This document shows, piece after piece, positions 34,180-43,067 of a stretch of DNA of 64,000 nt. Source of the stretch: Janthinobacterium sp. Marseille (lineage in GTDB: Bacteria; Pseudomonadota; Gammaproteobacteria; Burkholderiales; Burkholderiaceae_D). How positions within the stretch are numbered: position 1 is the stretch's first letter; each line of letters opens with the position of its first letter. The stretch covers positions 806,001 to 870,000 of the forward strand of contig NC_009659.1 of NCBI RefSeq assembly GCF_000013625.1. Direction: 5' to 3'. A program made the translations under genes and the position numbers. Under the pieces are notes generated by a model that ran no database searches, was not told where the DNA came from, and was given only the letters and a program-made list of their open reading frames with translations.

Positions 34180-35307
34180 TTAAACGATCGTGTCCAGGGC
34201 CTTGGACAGGTTTGCTACGGTGCGCTCGATGTTGTGCAGCTTATCGAGGCCGAACAGGCCGACGCGGAAGGATTTGAAGTCAGCGCGTTCATCGCATTGC
34301 AATGGCACGCCGGCAGCGGTTTGCAAACCGGCTGCGACAAACTTCTTGGCCGACTGGATGCCGTCGTCGTTGGTATAGCTGACGACCACGCCCGGAGCCT
34401 GGAAGCCTTCGGCCGCAACGCTCTTGAAGCCTTTGGAAACCAGCAGTGCGCGCACTTTGTCGCCCAGTTCCTGTTGCTCGGCGCGGACCTTGTCGAAGCC
34501 ATAAGCAGCGGTTTCTTCCATCACGCCGCGCAGGATGGTCAATGCATCCGTTGGCATGGTGGTGTGGTAGGCGACTGCGCCTTGTTCGTACGATTCCATG
34601 ATTTGCAGCCACTTGCGCAGGTCGCAGGCGAAGCTGGTGCTTTGCGTGGATTCGATTTTCTCGCGGGCCAGTTTGCTCAACATGATGAAGGCACAACCAG
34701 CGGAAGCGCTCCAGCCTTTTTGCGGTGCGCTGATCAGGATGTCGACGCCGGTCGCCTGCATGTCGACCCAGATGGTGCCGGAAGCGATGCAATCCAGTAC
34801 GAACAAACCGCCGACCGAATGCACTGCATCCGAAACCTGACGCAGGTAATCGTCCGGCAGCATGATGCCGGAAGCGGTTTCCACGTGCGGCGCAAATACA
34901 ACTGCCGGTTTTTCCGCTTTGATCGTTGCGACGACTTCAGCGATAGGTGTCGGTGCGAATGGTGCTTGTGCCGAGTCTTCCAACTGGCGCGCTTTCAATA
35001 CCGTGGTCGCCGCAGGAATGCTGCCGGTGTCGAGGATCTGGGTCCAGCGATAGCTGAACCAGCCGTTGCGCAGGATCAGGCATTGCTGTTTGGTGGCGAA
35101 TTGACGGGCGACCGCTTCCATGCCGAAGGTACCGCTACCCGGCATGACGATGGCGGACTGCGCCTTGTAGACTTGTTTCAAAGTCCTGGAAATATCCCGC
35201 ATAACGCCTTGGAAGCGTTCGGACATATGATTGATCGCGCGATCTGTATAGACGACGGAGTATTCGAGAAGACCGTCAGGATCGACGTTGGGTAAGAGAC
35301 CTGGCAC
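34180..35307 (-). CDS. Class V aminotransferase (serine-pyruvate / alanine-glyoxylate type)
   Basis: A 375-residue PLP enzyme of the AGXT class. The cofactor Lys is in 'LISAPQKGWSASAGCAFI' (about 193-210), and 'VMPGSGTFGMEAVARQF' (about 55-71) binds the phosphate. It interconverts serine or alanine with pyruvate or glyoxylate. It lies on the same strand as the formyltransferase-ACT gene upstream (193-bp gap). Both relate by family to glycine/serine and one-carbon metabolism, so a shared role is possible. Confidence 0.88.
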   Translation of the reverse strand: MPGLLPNVDPDGLLEYSVVYTDRAINHMSERFQGVMRDISRTLKQVYKAQSAIVMPGSGTFGMEAVARQFATKQQCLILRNGWFSYRWTQILDTGSIPAATTVLKARQLEDSAQAPFAPTPIAEVVATIKAEKPAVVFAPHVETASGIMLPDDYLRQVSDAVHSVGGLFVLDCIASGTIWVDMQATGVDILISAPQKGWSASAGCAFIMLSKLAREKIESTQSTSFACDLRKWLQIMESYEQGAVAYHTTMPTDALTILRGVMEETAAYGFDKVRAEQQELGDKVRALLVSKGFKSVAAEGFQAPGVVVSYTNDDGIQSAKKFVAAGLQTAAGVPLQCDERADFKSFRVGLFGLDKLHNIERTVANLSKALDTIV

Positions 35308-35500
35308 GTTTGCTCCAGCAATAATAAAGAAATTCGGCCTGAACAGGGATTACCTGGCCAGGCCACACATTGAAATACCGAAAAGGGTAGATTTTACCAA
35401 AGTCGGGCGTCCAACTCCGGGTAAAGCTCAGAATGTCCGCCGAATTGCCACTTAATTAGCTATTTGGCATGTCGGAATGCTAATCCGGCGGAATTCGGTT

Positions 35501-36652
35501 TTATGCAGCAGGCTTCTCACCGAGGGCGATATCGACTGTCATTTCATGGGCCAGTGCGCCCAGTTCCTGACGCAGCTCATCGATGGACAGTTTGCCCGGC
35601 ACCAGCAAATGCGCACCGATCTTGAAGGTTTGCTTGCCGGAGACGCCGCTGCGGATGATTTCGGTGTGGATGCTCTCGATGCTGATATTGCGCTCGGCCA
35701 GCATCTTGGTCAGGCTGCTGACGATGCCGACGCGGTCGTCGCCGACCAGTTCGAGCTCGACACTCTTGATCGAATCGGACAGATTTGCACCATCGCTCTT
35801 CGCCACGACCACTTGCAGGCCGCTGGAATCCAGGCTGCGCAGTGCGTTGGTTAGTGCATCGGCGTTTTCGCGTGGCACTTCGAAGTGCACCATACCGGCG
35901 AACTCACCTGCCAGGCGTGTCATGCGGCTGGCGGCCCAGTTCGCGCCGTAGCGTTCTGCACGTTCTGCCAGCGAGCGCACGATGCCGTGACGGTCGGTAC
36001 CGACGATGGAAACGATAAGGGAAACTGTGTTGGATTCGACTTCTTCTGCCAGCACCACCGAGCGACGGATCATCGGTGCCTTGGTTGCGAAGCGCTGGTC
36101 TTGCTCAAACGCTGGCAGTGCATTGTGTTCAGCCGCGTAGTGGATGACCTGGCTCAACAGTTTCAGGCCCATCGGTGCGAGTGCACGCTCCCACAGTTCA
36201 CGTGCGCTTTCGCCTTTTTCAACGAAGCACCAGTCTTGCGCGGCAATCGCACCGGCATCCCAGCCATCGGCCAGGTGATAGATGGAGCCGCCGGCGATAG
36301 GGTCGCCTTCGAGGATAGTCCATTCGACTGCAGCAATGCCACGGTGTCTAGGCAACAGGGATGGGTGATAACCGATACCGCCGAGGCGTGCGCGGGCCAG
36401 TGCTTCATCGCTGACGCGGGCATGAGTATGGGCGGCGAGGATGACGTCGGTACCTTCTGCGATTGCTTCGCCCGGGACAAAGCGCGGGTTTTCCATCACA
36501 TGCAGCGGTACACCGGCTGCGCGGGCAGCTTGTGCCAGGCGGTCATCTTCCGACGGCGCGACGACGCTGGTGAATTCGATTCCTTCTTCCTTGCGCAGCG
36601 TCTCAAATACCAAGGCGCCGAAATAGCGCGAACCTACCAATGCACATTTCAT
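35501..36652 (-). CDS. Formyltransferase domain fused to a double ACT (GcvR-like) module
   Basis: A 383-residue two-part protein. Residues 1-185 form a formyltransferase/hydrolase domain: 'GYHPSLLPRHRGIAAVEW' (94-111) carries the catalytic His96, and 'ADGWDAGAIAAQ' holds Asp132. The motif is closest to the N-terminal hydrolase domain of 10-formyl-THF dehydrogenase rather than Fmt or PurN, as Asn is missing before the His. Residues about 208-375 form two ACT repeats ('SLIVSIVGTDRHGIVRSLAE' and 'LELVGDDRVGIVSSLTKML') as in GcvR. PurU has the reverse order with ACT first. A ligand-controlled 10-formyl-THF hydrolase is the best inference. Confidence 0.82.
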   Translation of the reverse strand: MKCALVGSRYFGALVFETLRKEEGIEFTSVVAPSEDDRLAQAARAAGVPLHVMENPRFVPGEAIAEGTDVILAAHTHARVSDEALARARLGGIGYHPSLLPRHRGIAAVEWTILEGDPIAGGSIYHLADGWDAGAIAAQDWCFVEKGESARELWERALAPMGLKLLSQVIHYAAEHNALPAFEQDQRFATKAPMIRRSVVLAEEVESNTVSLIVSIVGTDRHGIVRSLAERAERYGANWAASRMTRLAGEFAGMVHFEVPRENADALTNALRSLDSSGLQVVVAKSDGANLSDSIKSVELELVGDDRVGIVSSLTKMLAERNISIESIHTEIIRSGVSGKQTFKIGAHLLVPGKLSIDELRQELGALAHEMTVDIALGEKPAA

Positions 36653-36891
36653 TTTTATCTATCCCTCAATTTATACAAAAGCGTTCAATACCGGCGTAAG
36701 GAAAACGACATCTTTTACACCGGTGGCACGGCGCCGAGTCCGATGACATTGACTGGCAGTAAGCAGAATTGGTTTGCATGTTTTCATATGATGTAGCGCG
36801 CAAGGATACCAGAAAGCCTGGGCCGATACGGCAAGTCAGTGCTTGCTGTCACCCGCATGCAGGCTGGCGGTCAGCTGTTTCCTTAACCATA

Positions 36892-37803
36892 TTATTTACG
36901 TTTTACATTGGTGAAGGCGGCCACTGGTTCGCGCGCCAGGGCGATGAACGCCTGCAGGTAATCGGTATCGAGATCCGCTTCCCGGGCACCCAGGAAAATC
37001 TGTTTGGCGATGCCATCCGGCCCGAGTCGGACCGGCACCACATCGACCTTGCCGGCATATTCTTGTACCAGCCAGCGCGGTAGTGCTGCCACGCCGCGGC
37101 CGCTGGCGACCATCTGCAGCATGATGTCGGTGGTCTCTATGGTTTTGTGGCGCTTGGGTGTGACACCGGCCGGCAGCAAGAATTGGTTGTAGACATCCAG
37201 CCTGTCGGTGGCGACCGGATAAGTGATCAGCACTTCATTCATCAATTGCTCGGGTTTGACATACTTTACTTTTGCGAGTGCGTGGTCACGTGCGACCACC
37301 AGTACCTGTTCATAGTCGAACACGGGTTCAAACTTCAGGCCCGGTTTGTAGAGCGGGTCCGGCGTCACCAGCAAATCGATTTCATACGCGAAGAGTGCGC
37401 CTATGCCGCCGAACTGGAATTTCTGTTTGACGTCGACATCAACGTCGGGCCATGCGCTCAGGTATGGCGATACTATTTTCAGCAACCATTGATAGCAGGG
37501 GTGGCATTCCATGCCGATACGCAAGGCACCGCGTTCACCTTGTGAAAACTGACGCAACCTTTCCTCGGCCAGCGCCAATTGCGGCAACACGCGGTTGGCA
37601 ACGGCCAGCAAATACTGGCCGGCTTGCGTCAGGCGCAGGCTGCGCCCCTCGCGCACCCAGACTTCGGTGCCCAGTTGCTGTTCCAGCTTCTTCATGCTGT
37701 GGCTGAGTGCCGATTGCGTTACGTGCAGGACGTTTGCCGCGCCGGTCAGGGAGCCTTGCTTTTCTACTTCCAGGACGACGGCGAGGTGGATGCGTTCTAA
37801 CAT
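36892..37803 (-). CDS. metR: LysR-type regulator MetR
   Basis: A 303-residue LysR-type activator. The N-terminal helix-turn-helix is 'GSLTGAANVLHVTQSALSHS' (about 16-35), and the effector domain spans about 90-300. It is divergent from metE across 110 bp, the standard arrangement for MetR, which uses homocysteine as co-effector to activate metE and represses itself. A 13-bp site close to the MetR consensus lies in that gap (37822-37834). Confidence 0.93.
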   Translation of the reverse strand: MLERIHLAVVLEVEKQGSLTGAANVLHVTQSALSHSMKKLEQQLGTEVWVREGRSLRLTQAGQYLLAVANRVLPQLALAEERLRQFSQGERGALRIGMECHPCYQWLLKIVSPYLSAWPDVDVDVKQKFQFGGIGALFAYEIDLLVTPDPLYKPGLKFEPVFDYEQVLVVARDHALAKVKYVKPEQLMNEVLITYPVATDRLDVYNQFLLPAGVTPKRHKTIETTDIMLQMVASGRGVAALPRWLVQEYAGKVDVVPVRLGPDGIAKQIFLGAREADLDTDYLQAFIALAREPVAAFTNVKRK

Positions 37804-37821
37804 GGGCTTTAATTCAATGCA

Positions 37822-37834
37822 TGAGTGAAATTCA
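37822..37834. promoter_or_regulatory. Probable MetR-binding site
   Basis: TGAGTGAAATTCA matches the MetR consensus TGAA-N5-TTCA at seven of eight fixed bases and has the LysR T-N11-A form. It lies 19 bp from the metR start and 79 bp from metE, suited to autoregulation and activation. Confidence 0.75.
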
Positions 37835-37913
37835 TGTATGGCTGAGATAATACCATTTTACTTCATGGATTGCGCGGCCTACCATGTTTGTTCTTGTTTT
37901 TTGGAGCGAACCA

Positions 37914-40205
37914 ATGACCACCATTCATAACCTGGGCTTTCCGCGTATCGGCGCAAAGCGTGAACTGAAATTTGCACTGGAATCTTACTGGAAGGGCGAG
38001 TCTACACGCGACGCCCTCAAGGATCTGGGTGCACAACTGCGCAAGCGCCATTGGGATAACCAGGCAGGTCTGGATTTCGTTCCGGTCGGCGACTTCGCGT
38101 TCTACGATCAAATGCTCGACATGAGCTTTACTCTCGGCAACCTGCCGGAACGTGTACGTGGCTTTCATGGCGACCCGCTGGACAACTACTTCCGCGTTGC
38201 ACGTGGCCGTTCCGCACAAGGTGCAGAAGAGCATGGCACATGCTGTGGCGGCGTTGCTGCCGGCGAAATGACGAAGTGGTTCGATACCAACTATCACTAC
38301 ATCGTGCCAGAATTCACAGCTGCAACCGAATTCAAGCTCGATACCACCCGTTTGCTTGAGCAACTGGCGGAAGCCAAGGCGCAAGGCGTGAAGGCGAAGC
38401 CGGTCATCATCGGCCCGATCACTTACCTGGCGCAAGGCAAGGCCAAGGACGATTTGTACAAACTGGCTTTGTTGCCACGTTTGTTGCCGGTGTATGCGCA
38501 ATTGCTGGATGCTTTGGCCGCGCAAGGCGTTGAATGGGTGCAGATCGACGAACCTATCCTCGTTACCGAACTGGATACTGATTGGCAAAATGCTTTCAAG
38601 AGCGCTTACGAGCAATTGAAAACCAGCCGCGTCAAAGTGCTGCTCGCCACCTACTTTGGCCAGTTGCTGGAAAATCGCGAACTCGCCGCCAAGTTGCCGG
38701 TAGCAGGTTTGCACATCGATGCCATCAATGGCCGTGACGATGTCTTGCCGCTGATCGATTTGCTGTCGGCCGACAAAGTATTGTCGCTGGGCGTCATCAA
38801 TGGTCGCAACATCTGGAAAACCGATTTGACCGCAGTGCTGGATTGGATAGAACCGTTGGCGAAACGCCTGGGTGAGCGCTTGTGGGTGGCGCCGTCGTGT
38901 TCCTTGTTGCACGTGCCGGTCGACCTGAACAGCGAACAAAAACTGGATGCAGAGATCAAGTCATGGCTTGCTTACGCCATCCAGAAGCTGGATGAATTGC
39001 GCGTGCTGGGTAAAGCACTGCGTAGCGGTCGTGACGCGGTTAAAGCCGAACTGGCTGAAAATAAAGCAGCGCTGACGGCACGTCGTGCGTCGCCACGTGT
39101 CAACAATCCGGCAGTGCAGGCAGCTATCGCCAAGATCGATGCAGGCTTGGGCAAACGTGACAACACCTATGCGCTGCGTGCGAAGAAACAGGCTGCATTG
39201 CTCAAGTTGCCGGCGTACCCGACCACGACTATCGGTTCCTTCCCGCAGACCGCCGAGATTCGTCATGCACGCAGCGAATTCAAGGCTGGCCGCCTGGACA
39301 ATGCGAGCTATAAAACTGCAATGCAGGCCGAGATCGAGCGCAGCGTACGTGAACAGGAAACACTGGGCCTGGACGTGCTGGTGCACGGTGAAGCAGAGCG
39401 TAATGACATGGTCGAATACTTCGGTGAACAACTGCAGGGCTACGCCTTCAGCCAGTTCGGCTGGGTACAGTCCTACGGTTCGCGTTGCGTGAAACCGCCT
39501 ATACTGTTCGGTGACATCAGCCGCCCACAGGCGATGACAGTTGAATGGAGCACCTATGCGCAATCGCTGACCGAGAAACCAATGAAGGGCATGCTCACCG
39601 GTCCGGTGACGATGTTGAACTGGTCTTTCGTGCGTGATGATCAGCCGCGTTCGGTTTCGTGCAAACAGTTGGCGCTGGCTATTCGCGAAGAAGTATTGGA
39701 CCTGGAAAAAGCCGGCGTGCATGTGATCCAGATTGATGAAGCTGCACTGCGTGAAGGTTTGCCACTGCGTAAATCACAATGGCAGGAATACCTCGACTGG
39801 GCGGTGGAATCTTTCCGTATCACGGCAAATGGTGTAGAGGATGAAACCCAGATCCATACCCATATGTGCTATTCGGAATTCAATGACATCATCGCGTCGA
39901 TCGCCGATATGGATGCCGACGTGATCACGATCGAAACATCGCGTTCGGATATGGAGTTGCTGGATGCCTTCGACAACTTCAATTATCCGAATGAAATCGG
40001 TCCAGGCGTGTATGACATCCACTCGCCGAATATTCCGACCCAGGAGCACATGGTGCAACTGATGAAGAAAGCGGCAGAGCGTGTTCCGGCGGAGCGCCTG
40101 TGGGTGAATCCGGATTGCGGTTTGAAAACACGTCAATGGGCGGAAGTCTTGCCGGCGCTGAACAATATGGTTGCCGCCGCCAAAACCCTGCGCCAATCGG
40201 CCTGA
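37914..40205 (+). CDS. metE: Cobalamin-independent methionine synthase
   Basis: A 763-residue enzyme that methylates homocysteine from 5-methyl-THF-triglutamate. The start at 37914 ('[20 protein letters not shown]') has a TTGGAG site and is preferred over 37884. The C-terminal barrel holds the zinc ligands: His and Cys in '[13 protein letters not shown]' and a second Cys in '[13 protein letters not shown]'. '[19 protein letters not shown]' marks the second domain start (about 440). No cobalamin or SAM riboswitch is visible upstream; MetR control is expected. Terminator at 40220-40250. Confidence 0.98.
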   Translation: MTTIHNLGFPRIGAKRELKFALESYWKGESTRDALKDLGAQLRKRHWDNQAGLDFVPVGDFAFYDQMLDMSFTLGNLPERVRGFHGDPLDNYFRVARGRSAQGAEEHGTCCGGVAAGEMTKWFDTNYHYIVPEFTAATEFKLDTTRLLEQLAEAKAQGVKAKPVIIGPITYLAQGKAKDDLYKLALLPRLLPVYAQLLDALAAQGVEWVQIDEPILVTELDTDWQNAFKSAYEQLKTSRVKVLLATYFGQLLENRELAAKLPVAGLHIDAINGRDDVLPLIDLLSADKVLSLGVINGRNIWKTDLTAVLDWIEPLAKRLGERLWVAPSCSLLHVPVDLNSEQKLDAEIKSWLAYAIQKLDELRVLGKALRSGRDAVKAELAENKAALTARRASPRVNNPAVQAAIAKIDAGLGKRDNTYALRAKKQAALLKLPAYPTTTIGSFPQTAEIRHARSEFKAGRLDNASYKTAMQAEIERSVREQETLGLDVLVHGEAERNDMVEYFGEQLQGYAFSQFGWVQSYGSRCVKPPILFGDISRPQAMTVEWSTYAQSLTEKPMKGMLTGPVTMLNWSFVRDDQPRSVSCKQLALAIREEVLDLEKAGVHVIQIDEAALREGLPLRKSQWQEYLDWAVESFRITANGVEDETQIHTHMCYSEFNDIIASIADMDADVITIETSRSDMELLDAFDNFNYPNEIGPGVYDIHSPNIPTQEHMVQLMKKAAERVPAERLWVNPDCGLKTRQWAEVLPALNNMVAAAKTLRQSA

Positions 40206-40219
40206 TTGTCGGCATGCGT

Positions 40220-40250
40220 AAAAAGCCCGCTTTTCAGCGGGCTTTTTTTA
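40220..40250 (+). terminator. Rho-independent terminator of metE
   Basis: AGCCCGCT (40224-40231) pairs with AGCGGGCT around a 4-nt TTTC loop, followed by T7, 15 bp after the metE stop. Confidence 0.93.
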
Positions 40251-40311
40251 TTTCCGTCGCCGGCGATTTGCAGATGTTGGCAAATGGCAAGGGTGGGATT
40301 TCCTGTCATAT

Positions 40312-40346
40312 ACAAATTTAATGATGGGTTTCTCATTCAAATTTGT
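40312..40346. repeat. 8-bp inverted repeat with 19-nt spacer
   Basis: ACAAATTT (40312-40319) and AAATTTGT (40339-40346) are exact reverse complements in the AT-rich gap ahead of the small secreted protein gene at 40487. It may be a regulatory dyad; nothing else in this gap is recognised. Confidence 0.3.
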
Positions 40347-40486
40347 GCAGACAATATAAGATGTCGATGTCTACTCAGTGCGTCGAGTACCAGAAATTGT
40401 GCCGAAACCGCCGCTTATAAGAACTCTGCAGCTTCTTGCCAGTCAGATATCTCATATTGGTTTTGCATAATAAAAAGGAGTCTTTC

Positions 40487-40942
40487 ATGAATTTCCCCCA
40501 CGGTCTTCGCCTTGCTTGCTTTGCTGCAATAACGAGTCTTGCCTTTCAGGCGCATGCTGAAAGCCTGCCTTCATCGGCTTCGAGTGCCGGTTCGGCTTCC
40601 AGCGGCAGTGTCTCTGCTTCCCTGCATGAATCCAGCGATAGTTCGAGTAAGGATGACAAGCGCGCCGATGGCGATTACCGCATCATCGATGTGGCTGAAG
40701 CGCCGGAGCGTGGCGATTTCCGTCGTGTAACGATGCAGGCTGATGAAACGCAGCAACGCATCGTGCTCGACCTGCCGGTCAATATCCTGGACAAGCAGGG
40801 CCTCGGCCGTGGTGACCTGGTATATGCACAGCATCGCGTGTATGGCCTCGAGTTCGCCCGTAGCGATACGCGCGAAGCTTTCTATCTGGTACTTGCCGAC
40901 AAATGGCATGAAGAACTCGCGCCGCGTATTGTCGGTCTGTGA
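40487..40942 (+). CDS. Small secreted protein of unknown function
   Basis: I do not recognise this 151-residue protein. The start at 40487 has an AAAAGGAG site. Residues 1-25 are a signal peptide ending 'FQAHA'. Residues about 26-60 are Ser-rich low complexity with acidic patches, probably a flexible linker. The rest (about 65-151) looks like one folded domain with 'QRIVLDLPVNILDKQGLGRG' and 'EAFYLVLADKWHEELAPRI'. The stop overlaps the GTG start of the DUF2145 gene by 3 bp, so the two are made together and probably work in the periplasm. Confidence 0.7.
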   Translation: MNFPHGLRLACFAAITSLAFQAHAESLPSSASSAGSASSGSVSASLHESSDSSSKDDKRADGDYRIIDVAEAPERGDFRRVTMQADETQQRIVLDLPVNILDKQGLGRGDLVYAQHRVYGLEFARSDTREAFYLVLADKWHEELAPRIVGL

Positions 40943-41862
40943 GGTTTAGGCAATTCTTTTACTCTTCGCTGACGGTTGCGGTCTTTACCGCAGCCGGTGC
41001 GGCACACGCCGCTTCCGGCTCGTCAGCCGCATCCAATTTCTGTGATCGCGCGCATCAACTCACGGCCGGACAGCAGGATCGCATATTGCGGTTCGCGGCT
41101 GTCGTGCGCGAGGAATTGGCGCTTGCCGACACGGATACCGTCCTGATCAGCCGCTCCGGCCTCGACCTGTCACGCTTCAATATACGTTATTCGCATGCCG
41201 CCATTGCCTGGCGCGATGAAGACAAAGTGTGGACTGCACGCCAGCTCTACTATGCCTGTGAAGAAGAACGTCCGCGCATTTACGACCAGGGCATGGCGGG
41301 GTTTGCGATGGGCATCGATAATCCTGCGCTGGGCTATATTTCCATCGTCAAGGTTCCGGCCGAAGCAGCACAAATGCTGAAGGAAGCGGCGCTGGACAAG
41401 CAACGCGTATTGCGTTTGCTGGCCGCGACATATAGTGCAAATGCCTATGCCTACGGCCTCAACTATCAGAACTGTAATCAGTGGGTGATGGAAACCATGG
41501 CAGCCGGCTGGGGACATCTGGACGATGGCGCAGACTTGCGCGAGCGTGCACAGCTTTGGTTGCAGCAGGCGCATTATGCGCCGGAGCCGACGCCTGTTAA
41601 CTCACACTGGCTGATGTTTGCATCGAGCTTCGTTCCGCTGCTGCATCTGGATGATCATCCGGCCGAAGACCGCTATGCGCTGAAGTTGAAAATCAGTTTG
41701 CCATCAACGGTAGAAACCTTCGTCCATGAGCAATACCCCAGCAGTGAGCGCGTGGAAATCTGCCACGATGGCAAGCAGGTTGTCGTGCATCGCGGCTGGA
41801 CCCCGATTGCCGATGGTTGCGTGCCGGGCGAGGGTGACCGCGTGATTCCGCTTGACGGCTAA
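40939..41862 (+). CDS. DUF2145 domain-containing secreted protein
   Basis: A 307-residue protein with GTG start overlapping the previous stop and a signal peptide ending about 'AGAAHA' (residue 25). 'FNIRYSHAAIAWRDEDKVW' (about 75-93) and 'YGLNYQNCNQWVMETMAAGW' (about 172-191) are the conserved parts of DUF2145. The His and Cys/Asn pattern suggests a hydrolase of the NlpC/P60-like kind, but this is inference. It is the second gene of a three-gene cluster. Confidence 0.78.
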   Translation: MRFRQFFYSSLTVAVFTAAGAAHAASGSSAASNFCDRAHQLTAGQQDRILRFAAVVREELALADTDTVLISRSGLDLSRFNIRYSHAAIAWRDEDKVWTARQLYYACEEERPRIYDQGMAGFAMGIDNPALGYISIVKVPAEAAQMLKEAALDKQRVLRLLAATYSANAYAYGLNYQNCNQWVMETMAAGWGHLDDGADLRERAQLWLQQAHYAPEPTPVNSHWLMFASSFVPLLHLDDHPAEDRYALKLKISLPSTVETFVHEQYPSSERVEICHDGKQVVVHRGWTPIADGCVPGEGDRVIPLDG

Positions 41863-41888
41863 TATTTCCCAAGCCTTTTCTTAGTTCT

Positions 41889-42425
41889 ATGCATATCCTC
41901 ATTACCGGCGCAGCCGGCTCCGGCACTTCCACGTTTGCAGCAGCGCTGGCTGAAGCCACCCATGCGACTTTCATTGAAACCGATGATTACTTTTGGTTGC
42001 CCAGCGATCCACCTTATCAACACAAGCGTGCAGAAGCCGAACGCGGCAACGTCTTGTTGCAGGATATCCGCAGCAAGCCAGACGCCGTCGTCGCGGGTTC
42101 ATTGATCGACTGGGGGCAGGAACTGGAAGATGCTTTCGACCTGGTGGTTTTCCTGTACATCCCGACCGAACTCAGGCTGGCACGTCTCAAGCTACGCGAA
42201 GAACGCCGCTTCGGTAAGGCGGATCCGGAATTCCTTGCCTGGGCCGCGCAATATGACGAAGGCACGGCTGAAGGTCGCAGCCTGGAACGCCACAGGCAAT
42301 GGTTGAGTGCGCGGAAGTGCACGGTGCTGTGCCTGGAAGGTGACCTTACTACGGAAGAGCGCATGCAGCGGGTGCTTGCGCTACGCCATTCGCACGACTA
42401 CAACACATTCGCCGCAAAACATTGA
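41889..42425 (+). CDS. P-loop nucleotide kinase-like ATPase
   Basis: A 178-residue cytoplasmic P-loop protein. The Walker A motif is 'ITGAAGSGTSTFAAALAE' (residues 5-22), with 'TFIETDDYFWLPSDPPY' (about 29-45) as the acidic motif following strand 2. A lid-like Arg-rich region, 'ARLKLREERRFGKADPEF', is near 97-114. It resembles the adenylate-kinase-like family of uncharacterised small kinases. It follows the DUF2145 gene by 26 bp and precedes the Fur-like box, so it is the last gene of this cluster. Confidence 0.75.
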   Translation: MHILITGAAGSGTSTFAAALAEATHATFIETDDYFWLPSDPPYQHKRAEAERGNVLLQDIRSKPDAVVAGSLIDWGQELEDAFDLVVFLYIPTELRLARLKLREERRFGKADPEFLAWAAQYDEGTAEGRSLERHRQWLSARKCTVLCLEGDLTTEERMQRVLALRHSHDYNTFAAKH

Positions 42426-42450
42426 CGCTGTACCAGTCGCACTGGAATAA

Positions 42451-42465
42451 TGAGAACAGTTCTCA
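42451..42465. promoter_or_regulatory. Fur-like box upstream of the FecI gene
   Basis: TGAGAACAGTTCTCA is a perfect 7-1-7 palindrome and keeps the TGA...TCA ends of the Fur 7-1-7 model (TGATAAT-N-ATTATCA). It is 76-90 bp before the sigma-factor start. Iron repression is expected for this type of locus. A second 5-bp dyad (CCAGT-CGC-ACTGG, 42433-42445) lies just before it. Confidence 0.7.
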
Positions 42466-42540
42466 ACTAGACCAGCCAGCCCCGCCTTTGTGCCGCCAGC
42501 CAATTTGATGATGCTTAGTGCATCTGCCCTGGAGCATGTC

Positions 42541-43047
42541 GTGCATACCGCAAGTTCTTCTGATTCGCTTACCCGGCTCTACAGTGACCATCATGGATGG
42601 CTGAAGGCTTGGTTGCGCAAAAAAACCGGCTGTCCACACAATGCGGCGGATCTGGCGCATGACACTTACATGCGTGTGATCGAAACGCGCAATGCGGTTG
42701 AGATCGATACTCCACGTGCCTTTTTGACCACCATCGCCAAGCGTGTCCTCGCCAGTTATTTCCGTCATCTCGAAGTCGAGCGTGCTTATCTCGATAGCAT
42801 CGCCGATCTGCCCGAGCCTTTGGTGCCATCACTGGAAACGCAAGCCATCGTGATTGAAACCCTGCTTGAAATCGATCGCATCCTCGACGGTTTGCCGGCC
42901 AAGGTCAGGACGGCTTTCCTGTGGGCGCAGATTGACGGTATGCCTTATGCCGAGATTGCCGAACGTCTGGATGTCTCTCTCAGTTCCGTCAAGCAGTACA
43001 TGGCACGTGCGATACGCCAGATTTATTTTCCTGGCGCGCAAGCCTGA
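42541..43047 (+). CDS. fecI: FecI-type ECF RNA polymerase sigma factor
   Basis: An ECF sigma factor of 168 residues from the GTG at 42541, which has a GGAG site 6 bp ahead; ATGs at 42508 and 42511 or the GTG at 42490 are alternatives. Region 2 includes 'AADLAHDTYMRVIE', and region 4 has 'DGMPYAEIAERLDVSLSSVK' (about 133-152). It should recruit polymerase to the receptor promoter when FecR signals. fecR follows after 20 bp. Confidence 0.93.
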   Translation: MHTASSSDSLTRLYSDHHGWLKAWLRKKTGCPHNAADLAHDTYMRVIETRNAVEIDTPRAFLTTIAKRVLASYFRHLEVERAYLDSIADLPEPLVPSLETQAIVIETLLEIDRILDGLPAKVRTAFLWAQIDGMPYAEIAERLDVSLSSVKQYMARAIRQIYFPGAQA

Positions 43048-43067
43048 TCGTCAACGTCTGCAAACTT

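Noticed and set aside
34234..35295. Long plus-strand frame opposite the aminotransferase gene
   Set aside because: The minus-strand frame has a clear PLP-enzyme sequence; the plus-strand one is low-quality antisense.
35401..35500. Imperfect repeats around TCCGCCG / CGGCGGA and TTGCCA / TGGCA
   Set aside because: Arms are short and far apart; no clear regulatory or structural reading.
37804..37913. Possible cobalamin or SAM riboswitch upstream of metE
   Set aside because: The gap is only 110 bp, holds no recognisable riboswitch core and contains a MetR site that explains control.
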